Source: Bin22 sp034428635 (GTDB lineage: Bacteria; Chloroflexota; Dehalococcoidia; Lucifugimonadales; UBA3495). From it: a stretch of 21,419 nt of DNA. Of the stretch, positions 15,932-21,419 are shown in pieces. The stretch is taken from NCBI GenBank assembly GCA_034428635.1, contig DAOUHR010000104.1, positions 1 to 21,419 of the forward strand. The letters are read 5' to 3'. Position 1 is the stretch's first letter, and each line of letters starts with the position of its first letter. A model generated the notes under the pieces. It was not told the origin of the DNA. It searched no databases and saw only the letters and a program-made list of their open reading frames with translations. Made by a program: the position numbers and the translations under genes.

Positions 15932-16176
15932 ATTCTGGTTTCGACCCTCTAGATCCTGTTTCGGCTCCTGAAGCAACCCTTCTTCACCGGATAGAGGAAC
16001 CTAACTTCGATTTCGTGTGGTTGCCGACGTGTAGAATGAAGAGGACAAGGGAGCATTGGATGTCGGAAGTAAAGAAAGGAAGATCTCTATCGGTGGCTGG
16101 ACATGCGGCAATTGGGCCGGGCTGGGAAGTCCGCCCTCAAGCACTTCATCGGGATTAATATGCCTTCCTTGAATGT
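15932..16176 (+). other. possible 5' remnant of the downstream broken gene
   Basis: This gap has no intact gene. A reading frame in the same phase as the broken gene at 16177 runs from 15889 to a TAA at 16156-16158, overlapping the end of the membrane-protein gene. After the TAA the frame is open again and leads directly into the 16177 segment. It may be an upstream part of the same decayed gene or untranslated sequence; I cannot decide between these. Confidence 0.35.
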
Positions 16177-17067
16177 GTGTCGGAAATAGCCCGTGAATTG
16201 GACTCATTGAGTGGGCCCGGGCGGAGAGATGCAGCGCCCACGCCGTTGCCAATGGTAGTTGCGGCCGCCAGAAGAATCTCGGTTTCCATAAGGAAGGTGT
16301 TGCTAGATAGCAACGGCGCGATGGTCCGCCGCTGCATACTAACCCCCAATATGCACCCCCTTGTACTACCCTCAAATTCACGTCCCGTGATCTTCCGGCG
16401 CCACTACGATGCCCAACCGGTCACGCTGAAGTCCAAGTACGGTGCCGCCCAAGACGTCTAGGTCACGGTACCGGCATTCGACCACATTACTACGATACAC
16501 CCCTTGTACGGCATAGCCCATGTGGGAGAGGATGCATTCCGCATGTGCTGCCCCTTTGACTACGGGGCCAAACCACTTAAGTTCAGCAGATGGATGAACG
16601 CCAAAATCCTGGAGATTAACGGACGGCAATTCAGCGCGTCCGAGGTTCTCCGCGAACTGTCAGATAAGGAAGGAGCCCACATCGAGCACAATCCCGCCGC
16701 TATTTTCCCTGATGATTCCATCCCGGCCAATGGCAAGAGTACTCTCCATCGGGAGTGCGACTGGGTTCATTTCAACGAGTTGTCGTATCTCCACATATTC
16801 TCCATCTATACCGTCCTCTATGTGGTGAACAGGACTAAGCCAACCTTGATGAAACTTCCGCTTACCCACGATCAGACGGTCCAGTTCATGTGCAGGACTA
16901 TCAGCCAATGCCCCTGGGATCTTTCCTGTGACGATCTGAAGCTCAGGATCTCTAACATTCTTCACCTGGTCTTTGGAGACGACAACAAGCTGGTGGATGG
17001 CTACGCCGAAGGGGTGAGAACCGAATTCAAAATTCCAAGCAAGCCTGTGACCCATTGCAGCGCCTAA
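16177..17067 (+). pseudogene. hypothetical protein gene interrupted by an in-frame TAG
   Basis: Two open segments, 16177-16461 and about 16462-17067, lie in one frame and are separated only by TAG (16459-16461). Read through, they give about 296 residues. The second segment begins with VTVPAFDHITTIHPLYG, which has no start codon or ribosome-binding site near it, so independent translation is unlikely. The C-terminal half has a pattern of Trp, Ile-Asn-Gly, Ser-Glu-Val and Lys-Glu-Gly-Ala-His (around bases 16590-16685) that resembles a family of uncharacterised proteins with a conserved K-x-G-x-H stretch. I do not know its function. The start is uncertain: GTG at 16177 has no good site, and an upstream remnant ending in TAA lies in the same frame. 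It is probably decaying cargo. Confidence 0.6.
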
Positions 17068-17073
17068 AGAGCC

Positions 17074-17337
17074 TTATTCCGGCATATCATCGTTGGGGCG
17101 AATGAAGATCCCCTTGAACCCCAGCTTGTCGGCCAGGGTCAGGAGGATGAAAAGGTTGGTGGAGTAGGGGACGGTCCCCTTCCTCCACTCTCTCAACCGG
17201 TAGGAGTTCACGCCGAGGCGTCGGGCCAGGGCATTCCAGGTCAGCCCGGTCTCCTCCTTGAACCGCTCCAGCCTGTCGGGGAAGTCCTTGGGGAATTCGT
17301 AGTACACCGGCCGGTGTATTCGCCGCTGGCGACCCAA
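17074..17337 (-). CDS. small helix-turn-helix protein, array member 1
   Basis: An 87-residue protein read leftward. The TTG start at 17337 has a GGGGAG site seven bases upstream that overlaps the end of the preceding gene. Residues about 16-70 form a Cro/XRE-like fold: Phe-Pro-x-Asp-Phe-x-x-Arg-Leu, then Thr-Gly-Leu-Thr-Trp-Asn-Ala-Leu-Ala-Arg-Arg-Leu-Gly-Val and Tyr-Arg-Leu-Arg-Glu-Trp. The same pattern recurs in the next two genes upstream, so the three are paralogues. It is last in a leftward operon and convergent with the broken gene ending at 17067, only six bases away. Likely a DNA-binding regulator; target unknown. Confidence 0.65.
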   Translation of the reverse strand: MGRQRRIHRPVYYEFPKDFPDRLERFKEETGLTWNALARRLGVNSYRLREWRKGTVPYSTNLFILLTLADKLGFKGIFIRPNDDMPE

Positions 17338-17341
17338 TGGC

Positions 17342-17611
17342 CTACTCCCCGGTTCCGAGAGTGTTCACCACGTTGGGAAACAGGGTCTCCATTCCGCCGG
17401 GCACCCGCTGGGCAAGCTGCATGAGGTTCGGCATCATCAAGTCCCCGGGCAGGGCGCCCCTCCGCAAGCTCTTCACCCGGTCGGTCTCCACCCCAAGGCA
17501 CGCCGCCAACTCACCCCATGACAGGCCGGATTCCTCCCGGAAACTCTCCAACCGCTCCGAAAAGTCCTTGGGCAGGTCCACGCCGTTGTTCCGTCCCTTC
17601 GATTCCGTCAT
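17342..17611 (-). CDS. small helix-turn-helix protein, array member 2
   Basis: An 89-residue protein with a strong AAGGAGGA site six bases before its ATG at 17611. It shares with its neighbours the block Leu-Pro-Lys-Asp-Phe-Ser-Glu-Arg-Leu, then Ser-Gly-Leu-Ser-Trp-Gly-Glu-Leu-Ala, then Leu-Gly-Val-Glu-Thr-Asp-Arg-Val. The recognition helix region (after Leu-Gly-Val) differs from the other copies, which suggests different DNA targets or relaxed constraint. Its stop lies four bases before the start of array member 1. Confidence 0.65.
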   Translation of the reverse strand: MTESKGRNNGVDLPKDFSERLESFREESGLSWGELAACLGVETDRVKSLRRGALPGDLMMPNLMQLAQRVPGGMETLFPNVVNTLGTGE

Positions 17612-17635
17612 ATCAGTTCCTCCTTTGTAGTTTCG

Positions 17636-17947
17636 TTAGAGGTCGGAAAGCCTTCCCTGGACCCCGCCGCTCTTCCCAGGCGGGGAGAGATCGTCGGGCA
17701 GCAGCAGGTACAAGCCGCCGGGGACCCGGGCCCCCAAGCGGAATATGCCAAACAGGGCATCCCCGCAGGGCGCGGTATCGTGCCGCCAGCGTTGCAACTG
17801 CCTGGGGTCCACCCCGAGACAGGCCGCCATGCCGTCCCACGAGAGTCCGCTGGCCGCCTTGAGCCGGTCCAGCCGCGCCGGGAAGTCCTCGGGTAGCAGC
17901 GACGCGCCGAAGAACAGATGGGGCGGCACTGGTCTTCTATTCCCCAT
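17636..17947 (-). CDS. small helix-turn-helix protein, array member 3
   Basis: A 103-residue protein with GGAGGA five bases before its ATG at 17947. Residues 18-60 carry the array pattern: Leu-Pro-Glu-Asp-Phe-Pro-Ala-Arg-Leu, Ser-Gly-Leu-Ser-Trp-Asp-Gly-Met-Ala, Leu-Gly-Val-Asp-Pro-Arg-Gln-Leu-Gln-Arg-Trp. A Gly-Gly-Leu-Tyr-Leu-Leu-Leu-Pro segment near residue 78 matches Gly-Gly-Met-Glu-Thr-Leu-Phe-Pro in member 2. Its start overlaps the end of the XRE gene upstream by 11 bases. Other open frames over this stretch are shadows. Confidence 0.65.
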   Translation of the reverse strand: MGNRRPVPPHLFFGASLLPEDFPARLDRLKAASGLSWDGMAACLGVDPRQLQRWRHDTAPCGDALFGIFRLGARVPGGLYLLLPDDLSPPGKSGGVQGRLSDL

Positions 17948-18179
17948 CGCATTCCTCCAAGATGAACAGGTCGTCGAAACCGACGCCCAGCGCGTCCTGC
18001 AAGCGCCGCCGTGTGGCAGCGGAGGGATAGCGCTTCCCGTTGAGAAGCTGGGACAGGTAGCCGGTGGCCAGGCCGGTCAGGTCGGCCAGTTCGTTCTTGG
18101 TCATGTTCAGGCGGTGGAGCAGGTCCCAGAACGCCACGGCGTTCAACCGCGCCCTCACCAGGGCCTTCTTACCCGACAT
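17937..18179 (-). CDS. small XRE-family DNA-binding protein
   Basis: An 80-residue protein. I chose the internal ATG at 18179 (Met-Ser-Gly-Lys-Lys) because AAGGA lies nine bases upstream; a longer frame to 18242 overlaps the previous gene heavily. It holds a classical helix-turn-helix: Met-Thr-Lys-Asn-Glu-Leu-Ala-Asp-Leu-Thr-Gly-Leu, then Tyr-Leu-Ser-Gln-Leu-Leu-Asn-Gly-Lys-Arg-Tyr-Pro, then Arg-Arg-Leu-Gln-Asp-Ala-Leu-Gly. It is a typical Cro/CI-type regulator, distinct in sequence from the three array paralogues beside it. Confidence 0.75.
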   Translation of the reverse strand: MSGKKALVRARLNAVAFWDLLHRLNMTKNELADLTGLATGYLSQLLNGKRYPSAATRRRLQDALGVGFDDLFILEECDGE

Positions 18180-18369
18180 GCTTGCAGTCCTTGTGTGGGC
18201 CGTTCCCCTGGCATGAAACACCAGGGCCGTCCGCATCATCACCGTGGGCCACCACCGCAGCCTCCGCCACGGCGTCCAGGTGGGCGCGGGCGATCATGCG
18301 GGCCAGGATGCGCAGGCCACGCAGCCTGATCTCGTTCTGTTCCGGGGTGAGCCGTTGCTTCTCGCTCAA
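18169..18369 (-). CDS. short conserved-looking hypothetical protein
   Basis: A 66-residue protein starting at TTG (18369) with AGGAAGG eight bases upstream. The first 35 residues form one amphipathic, Arg/Ala-rich helix pattern (Glu-Gln-Asn-Glu-Ile-Arg-Leu-Arg-Gly-Leu). The C-terminal part is His/Asp/Gly-rich with two cysteines. It is the first gene of the leftward operon and overlaps the next gene by 11 bases. No known domain is recognised. Confidence 0.5.
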   Translation of the reverse strand: MSEKQRLTPEQNEIRLRGLRILARMIARAHLDAVAEAAVVAHGDDADGPGVSCQGNGPHKDCKHVG

Positions 18370-18645
18370 AAAGCTGACCTTCCTGAAATCCGGCGTTTGC
18401 CGCCGGTGGCGCTCCGCCGCGCCTGGTTGTATACTCTGCCGGTAAAACAGGCGTTCTGACGAAGGAAGTGTAGCAATCGGTTATCGAGTCTATCAATGGA
18501 GAAGAGGTCAATAACGCAAACAGAAACTAAAGTGCTTGCTCATTTGTAGCCATAATGTAGCAATAAATAAGCTATAATGGAGCAAGAGTGTTACTAGGAG
18601 AGGAGCGGGCTGGCGGAACTACTTTCGAGGGGATGGGGGTGCATC
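18370..18645. promoter_or_regulatory. divergent regulatory region between two regulator operons
   Basis: This 276-base gap lies between a leftward and a rightward operon and has no gene. It becomes AT-rich on its right side. For the rightward gene there is a perfect TATAAT at 18573-18578 but a poor -35. For the leftward operon, a TATACA box (reverse strand, 18428-18433) is possible. Three copies of a TGTAGCMAT repeat lie in it (listed separately). The ATG at 18646 has a G-rich ribosome-binding site (GGGGATGGGGG). Confidence 0.5.
18469..18564 (+). repeat. three TGTAGCMAT direct repeats
   Basis: TGTAGCAAT occurs at 18469-18477 and 18556-18564, and TGTAGCCAT at 18545-18553. The last two are 11 bases apart (one helical turn). 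A degenerate TGGAGCAAG follows at 18578-18586, straddling the end of the TATAAT box. Same-face spacing beside a -10 box suggests operator sites for one of the adjacent XRE proteins. Confidence 0.5.
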
Positions 18646-19053
18646 ATGGACGACTTTGACGAACAACAGGAACGGGGCGAGGAACTGGGGGCCTTGCTGC
18701 GGCGTCTGAGGGGCGGCCTGAGCCTCCGGGACGTGAACCGGCTAACCGGGGTGTCCAGCTCCTACCTGTCCAAGATCGAGCGGGGAGAGCGTCCGCCTGG
18801 GGCCAACCTGCTGCGCAAGCTGGCCATGGCCTACAACGTGGACGCCGAGGATCTGATCCGGCAGGCCGGGCACCTGGGCCAGTCGGGTATCCACTCCGAC
18901 GAGGCCCTGGAAGTGGAACGGGCCTACCAGTACGTCCTGTCCGACCCCGCCTTCCGGGTGGGTACCCGGCCCGACGGTCCCCTGTCCCTGAACGCCAAGC
19001 GTTTCATCGTGGAGATGTACGAGCGCTTCACCAACAAGACCCTGTTGGAGTGA
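18646..19053 (+). CDS. XRE-family transcriptional regulator
   Basis: A 135-residue protein with an N-terminal helix-turn-helix (about residues 10-65): Leu-Gly-Ala-Leu-Leu-Arg-Arg-Leu-Arg, Ser-Leu-Arg-Asp-Val-Asn, Val-Ser-Ser-Ser-Tyr-Leu-Ser-Lys-Ile-Glu-Arg-Gly-Glu-Arg-Pro-Pro. A C-terminal extension of about 60 residues has no recognised domain. Its stop overlaps the start of an ImmA/IrrE-like gene (TGATG). This is the regulator half of the element's second XRE/peptidase pair and probably controls the mobile-element genes or the divergent operon. Confidence 0.85.
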   Translation: MDDFDEQQERGEELGALLRRLRGGLSLRDVNRLTGVSSSYLSKIERGERPPGANLLRKLAMAYNVDAEDLIRQAGHLGQSGIHSDEALEVERAYQYVLSDPAFRVGTRPDGPLSLNAKRFIVEMYERFTNKTLLE

Positions 19054-19988
19054 TGACTGTGACCCTGGACGATTTTTGCCGCGACCTGCTGGAAAACGAG
19101 TTACTCCGGGACACCCTGGATCCCGAAGGGTTGGCCGCCGCCTTTGCAGACTACTTTGGACTCTCTGGCCGCCCCACGGTGGCGGGTCTGACTGCGTTGC
19201 TCCGTAACGCCGGATTCGGCACCGTGTCGGCCAGGCAGTTGGACGGGCTGAAAGGGGTCCACTTCGGCGCCCCCAGGGGCGAGTACGACATCTACTACCG
19301 GGAGGACCTGTGGCACGGGGCCAAGGCCCATACCGTGCTCCACGAGGCCTATGAGATTATTCACGAGACCCTGTGCGCCCTGCACTCCGACGACCCGCCG
19401 GAGCGGAGCGTGTGCCGGGAAGCCGACCGTTTTGCGGCGGCCGTGTTGATGCCGCCGGAGACCTTCACCGCCTACGCCCTCGCCAGCGGCCTGGACGTGG
19501 TGGCCCTCCAGGGCGTGTTCCAGTGCTCCTACTCCTCGGTGGCGATGCGGATGGCCGAGGTGATGCGCCAGCAGCCCTTGGCGGTCCTGCTGTACGAGCG
19601 CAAAGACAAGGGAGACCCGTCAGGCTGGCCGGCCCAGGTCAACTTTGAATCACTCAAGGCGACGGTGGTGAAACGGACTCCGGGCTTCGGTCCGCCCGGT
19701 TCCCCTCTGCTCTGTGGCTGGGAAGGGGGCATTCCCCGACGCGGCAAGGCCGTGCCTTCCGATTCCCTGGCGGAGTTGGCCGCCCGGAGCGGGGGAGCGG
19801 AGTACGGTGAAGACGACGGTTTCGCCGTGGCCACCAAGCCCGTGCTTTGGAAAGGACGCATCGCCAAGGTGTCCGTCGTCGCGGTGCCCTTCCCCGACCG
19901 AGCGGTGTTGGCCCCGCAACTCAGCGGGGTCAACCGGCATTATCAGAAACCCCATGCTCCTACCCGTCTGATGTCGGCGGCTCATTGA
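19053..19988 (+). CDS. ImmA/IrrE-like (COG2856) protein with altered zinc motif
   Basis: A 311-residue protein read from the ATG at 19053, which shares its A with the stop of the XRE gene; a GTG at 19050 would add one residue. It has the family segment Val-Leu-His-Glu-Ala-Tyr-Glu-Ile-Ile-His-Glu (His97, Glu98, Glu101) in place of HExxH, and the downstream Arg-Glu-Ala-Asp-Arg-Phe-Ala-Ala-Ala-Val-Leu-Met-Pro block (Glu123). So the second zinc-binding His is Glu here. The family usually relieves repression by cleaving its XRE partner. The change could mean altered metal binding or a non-catalytic sensor. Residues after about 200 form an extra domain without a recognised match. Confidence 0.75.
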   Translation: MTVTLDDFCRDLLENELLRDTLDPEGLAAAFADYFGLSGRPTVAGLTALLRNAGFGTVSARQLDGLKGVHFGAPRGEYDIYYREDLWHGAKAHTVLHEAYEIIHETLCALHSDDPPERSVCREADRFAAAVLMPPETFTAYALASGLDVVALQGVFQCSYSSVAMRMAEVMRQQPLAVLLYERKDKGDPSGWPAQVNFESLKATVVKRTPGFGPPGSPLLCGWEGGIPRRGKAVPSDSLAELAARSGGAEYGEDDGFAVATKPVLWKGRIAKVSVVAVPFPDRAVLAPQLSGVNRHYQKPHAPTRLMSAAH

Positions 19989-20032
19989 CAGGACAGGCCG
20001 GATGTCCGATGATGGTTAGTAAGACAAACTAA
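19985..20032 (+). promoter_or_regulatory. promoter and inverted-repeat operator before the RHH-recombinase operon
   Basis: TTGACA (19985-19990), 17 bases, then GATGAT (20008-20013, four of six matches to TATAAT). The -35 overlaps the stop codon of the preceding gene. Directly downstream is TTAGT-N7-ACTAA (20016-20032), an inverted repeat over the expected transcription start. The first gene of the operon encodes a ribbon-helix-helix protein, so autoregulation at this site is plausible. Confidence 0.5.
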
Positions 20033-20058
20033 TACGACCGCGAGGAAAAAGAGAGACG

Positions 20059-20286
20059 ATGCCCCCGCGCAGGATTTCCAGGACCATCACCTTCTCGCTG
20101 CCGCCCGAGATGTTCGAGCAGGTGCAGCGGGTGAAGGAGGAGGAGGGCCGGGACATGAGCGAGTTGGTGCGGGAAGCTCTCCGCCTGTACATGGAAGATA
20201 GAGAACTGCGCCGGCAGGAACGGTTGGAACGGCTTCGCTCCCGCCAGGCAGCCCAGGAGGAGACCGAAGGAGGATCTAATGAATGA
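20059..20286 (+). CDS. ribbon-helix-helix (CopG/Arc-type) DNA-binding protein
   Basis: A 75-residue protein. Residues 5-15 (Ile-Ser-Arg-Thr-Ile-Thr-Phe-Ser-Leu-Pro) form the DNA-contacting beta strand, followed by helix one (Met-Phe-Glu-Gln-Val-Gln) and helix two (Met-Ser-Glu-Leu-Val-Arg-Glu-Ala-Leu-Arg-Leu-Tyr). This is the classical ribbon-helix-helix pattern; the charged C-terminal tail is likely helical. Its end overlaps the recombinase start by eight bases, so the two are translationally coupled. It may act as an autoregulator or as a recombination directionality partner. No toxin gene is adjacent, so an antitoxin role is less likely. Confidence 0.8.
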   Translation: MPPRRISRTITFSLPPEMFEQVQRVKEEEGRDMSELVREALRLYMEDRELRRQERLERLRSRQAAQEETEGGSNE

Positions 20287-21419
20287 ACGATATGACCTGA
20301 CTCCGGCGGCCCTGTATGCCCGGGTATCCAGCGACCGCCAGGACGTGGACCTGTCCGTGGCCGCCCAGCTACGGGCGCTGCGGGACTACGCCGAAAAAAA
20401 CGGGTATGTCGTGGCCCGAGAGTACATCGACGAGGCCGAGAGCGGGCGCATCGCCGACCGGCCCCAGTTCCGCCGGATGCTGGACGAGGCCAGTCTGTCA
20501 GACTCTCCTTTCCAGGAAATTCTGGTCTGGAAATTCTCCCGCTTCACCCGCAAGCGGGAGCACGCCGTGGCCTTCAAGTCCATGCTCCGCAAGCGGGGCA
20601 TCAGGGTAACCTCCATCACCGAGCACGCCGACGACTCCCCCACCGGCAAGTTGATGGAGGCCATCATCGAGAGCGTGGACGAGTTCTACTCGGAAAATTT
20701 GGCCCAGGAAGTTTTGCGGGGAATGCGGGAGGCGGCCTCCCGCGGTTTCTGGATTGGCACCTACTCTCCCTACGGCTACCGGAAGGTGCAGGTCCAGGAC
20801 GGGGCCAAGAAGCGCCCCAAGCTGGAGCTGGACCCGCCCGGCGACGGCGTGGTGCGCCGCATCTTCCAGATGGCCCTGCTCGGGACCAGTACCCTGGACA
20901 TCACCAAGACCCTGAACAAGGAGGGAATCGCCAGTCCCCAGGGTAGCCGCTGGACCAAGACCACCATTCACCGGATTCTCACCAACGAAAGCTATACCGG
21001 AACTTTGGTCTGGGGAACCAGGGCCAAGGACAACGTGCCGCCCGTTCGGGTGGAGGACGCTTTCCCGGCCATCGTCTCACGAAGCGACTACGAGCGGGTG
21101 TCCGCCATCCTGGAGTCCAAGGCTCCCGCCAAGATTCACCCCCGCCGCGCCGCCAGTCCCTACCTGCTCAGCGGAATCGTCAGGTGCGAGACCTGTGGCA
21201 AGGCCCTGACCGCCCACGAGGCCAAGAGCGGCCAGTTCACCTACTACGTGTGCCACTCGCTGCTGAAGCAGGGGCAGGGCGCCTGCGACACTCCCCGTCT
21301 CAACGCCAAGCGGTTCGAGCAGATCATCATTGACTCGATCCGGAAGAACATCCTCACCGAAAGCAACATTCGGGACCTAGTGAAGCTGGTCAACGAGGAG
21401 TTGGACAGCGTGATCAAGG
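20279..21419 (+). CDS. large serine recombinase, probable element integrase (3' truncated by window)
   Basis: The ATG at 20279 overlaps the upstream stop and follows GGAGG. The frame is open to the window end (380 full codons). The N-terminal resolvase domain has Leu-Tyr-Ala-Arg-Val-Ser-Ser with catalytic Ser17, a Trp-Lys-Phe-Ser-Arg-Phe segment, and a Glu-Phe-Tyr-Ser-Glu-Asn-Leu-Ala stretch at the start of the long helix. The recombinase domain (Gly-Tyr-Arg...Pro-Gln-Gly-Ser-Arg-Trp) follows. A zinc ribbon has Cys303, Cys306, Cys325 and Cys336. This matches large serine integrases that insert and excise ICEs and phages. No attachment site can be identified, since the end of the element is not visible. 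Confidence 0.92.
   Translation, partial: MNERYDLTPAALYARVSSDRQDVDLSVAAQLRALRDYAEKNGYVVAREYIDEAESGRIADRPQFRRMLDEASLSDSPFQEILVWKFSRFTRKREHAVAFKSMLRKRGIRVTSITEHADDSPTGKLMEAIIESVDEFYSENLAQEVLRGMREAASRGFWIGTYSPYGYRKVQVQDGAKKRPKLELDPPGDGVVRRIFQMALLGTSTLDITKTLNKEGIASPQGSRWTKTTIHRILTNESYTGTLVWGTRAKDNVPPVRVEDAFPAIVSRSDYERVSAILESKAPAKIHPRRAASPYLLSGIVRCETCGKALTAHEAKSGQFTYYVCHSLLKQGQGACDTPRLNAKRFEQIIIDSIRKNILTESNIRDLVKLVNEELDSVIK

Noticed and set aside
7602..16461. Genome-wide recoding of TAG as a sense codon
   Set aside because: TAG ends many apparently intact genes here (for example at 768, 1227, 2863, 3186, 5443, 9742, 14931, 15931), each followed closely by start signals or gene ends, and one interruption at 16156 is TAA.
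18646..19988. Toxin-antitoxin reading of the XRE plus second gene
   Set aside because: The second gene carries the ImmA/IrrE family blocks (HEAYE and the Phe-Ala-Ala-x-x-Leu-Met-Pro segment), which fits a repressor-release pair better.
20059..20286. Antitoxin of a toxin-antitoxin pair
   Set aside because: The ribbon-helix-helix protein is followed directly by a serine recombinase rather than a toxin-sized gene.
1..21419. CRISPR array, tRNA or rRNA genes, insertion sequences
   Set aside because: I saw no regularly spaced repeats of suitable length, no tRNA T-loop and acceptor pairing, no rRNA sequence and no DDE transposase gene; a covariance-model search would be needed to exclude small RNAs.

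Overview
The window is GC-rich, tightly packed, and reads as part of an integrative and conjugative element (ICE) or large conjugative island that carries an anti-phage cargo. The VirB2-like pilins, PrgI-family protein, replication-relaxation protein and large serine recombinase are a set known from Actinobacteria, Firmicutes and Chloroflexota. The GC-rich coding and overall flavour make me favour a Chloroflexota genome or metagenome bin, but this is an inference with modest confidence.

Region 1 (1-9742, plus strand) is the conjugation module. In order it holds: the 3' end of a TrbL/VirB6-like membrane protein; a VirB2-like pilin subunit; a PrgI-family protein fused to a long exported domain; a second pilin-like protein; a VirB4-like ATPase; a large VirD4/HerA-like ATPase broken by one in-frame TAG; and a replication-relaxation family protein. 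Gaps are short or absent, so this is probably one operon. A 401-base gap with nested inverted repeats follows.

Region 2 (about 10070-17067, plus strand) is the cargo. An XRE repressor and an ImmA/IrrE metallopeptidase, matching the CapH/CapP regulatory pair, are followed by a type II CBASS core: patatin phospholipase (CapV), CD-NTase, and an E2-E1 fusion (Cap2). No Cap3 (JAB/JAMM) deconjugase is visible. Directly downstream is a four-helix membrane protein with a cytosolic domain that I cannot assign to any known CBASS gene, and then a hypothetical gene broken by stop codons. Base composition is lower in GC here than in region 1, most clearly from about 15.2 to 16.5 kb, which fits separate acquisition.

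Region 3 (17074-18369, minus strand) is a run of five small genes. Three are consecutive paralogous helix-turn-helix proteins, the fourth is a different XRE protein, and the fifth is a short unknown. They diverge from region 4 across a regulatory gap holding three copies of a TGTAGCMAT repeat and a TATAAT box.

Region 4 (18646-21419, plus strand) has a second XRE plus ImmA/IrrE-like pair whose HExxH motif is altered to HExxE, then a ribbon-helix-helix protein overlapping a large serine recombinase that runs off the window. The recombinase is the likely element integrase.

Working model (inference): region 4 and the leftward regulators control excision and transfer, region 1 moves the DNA, and region 2 protects the host. 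The two XRE/ImmA pairs suggest that both the mobile-element programme and the CBASS programme could be released from repression by a stress signal such as DNA damage. Two separate coding regions are cut by in-frame stops, so either the copy is decaying, the assembly has errors, or readthrough occurs.
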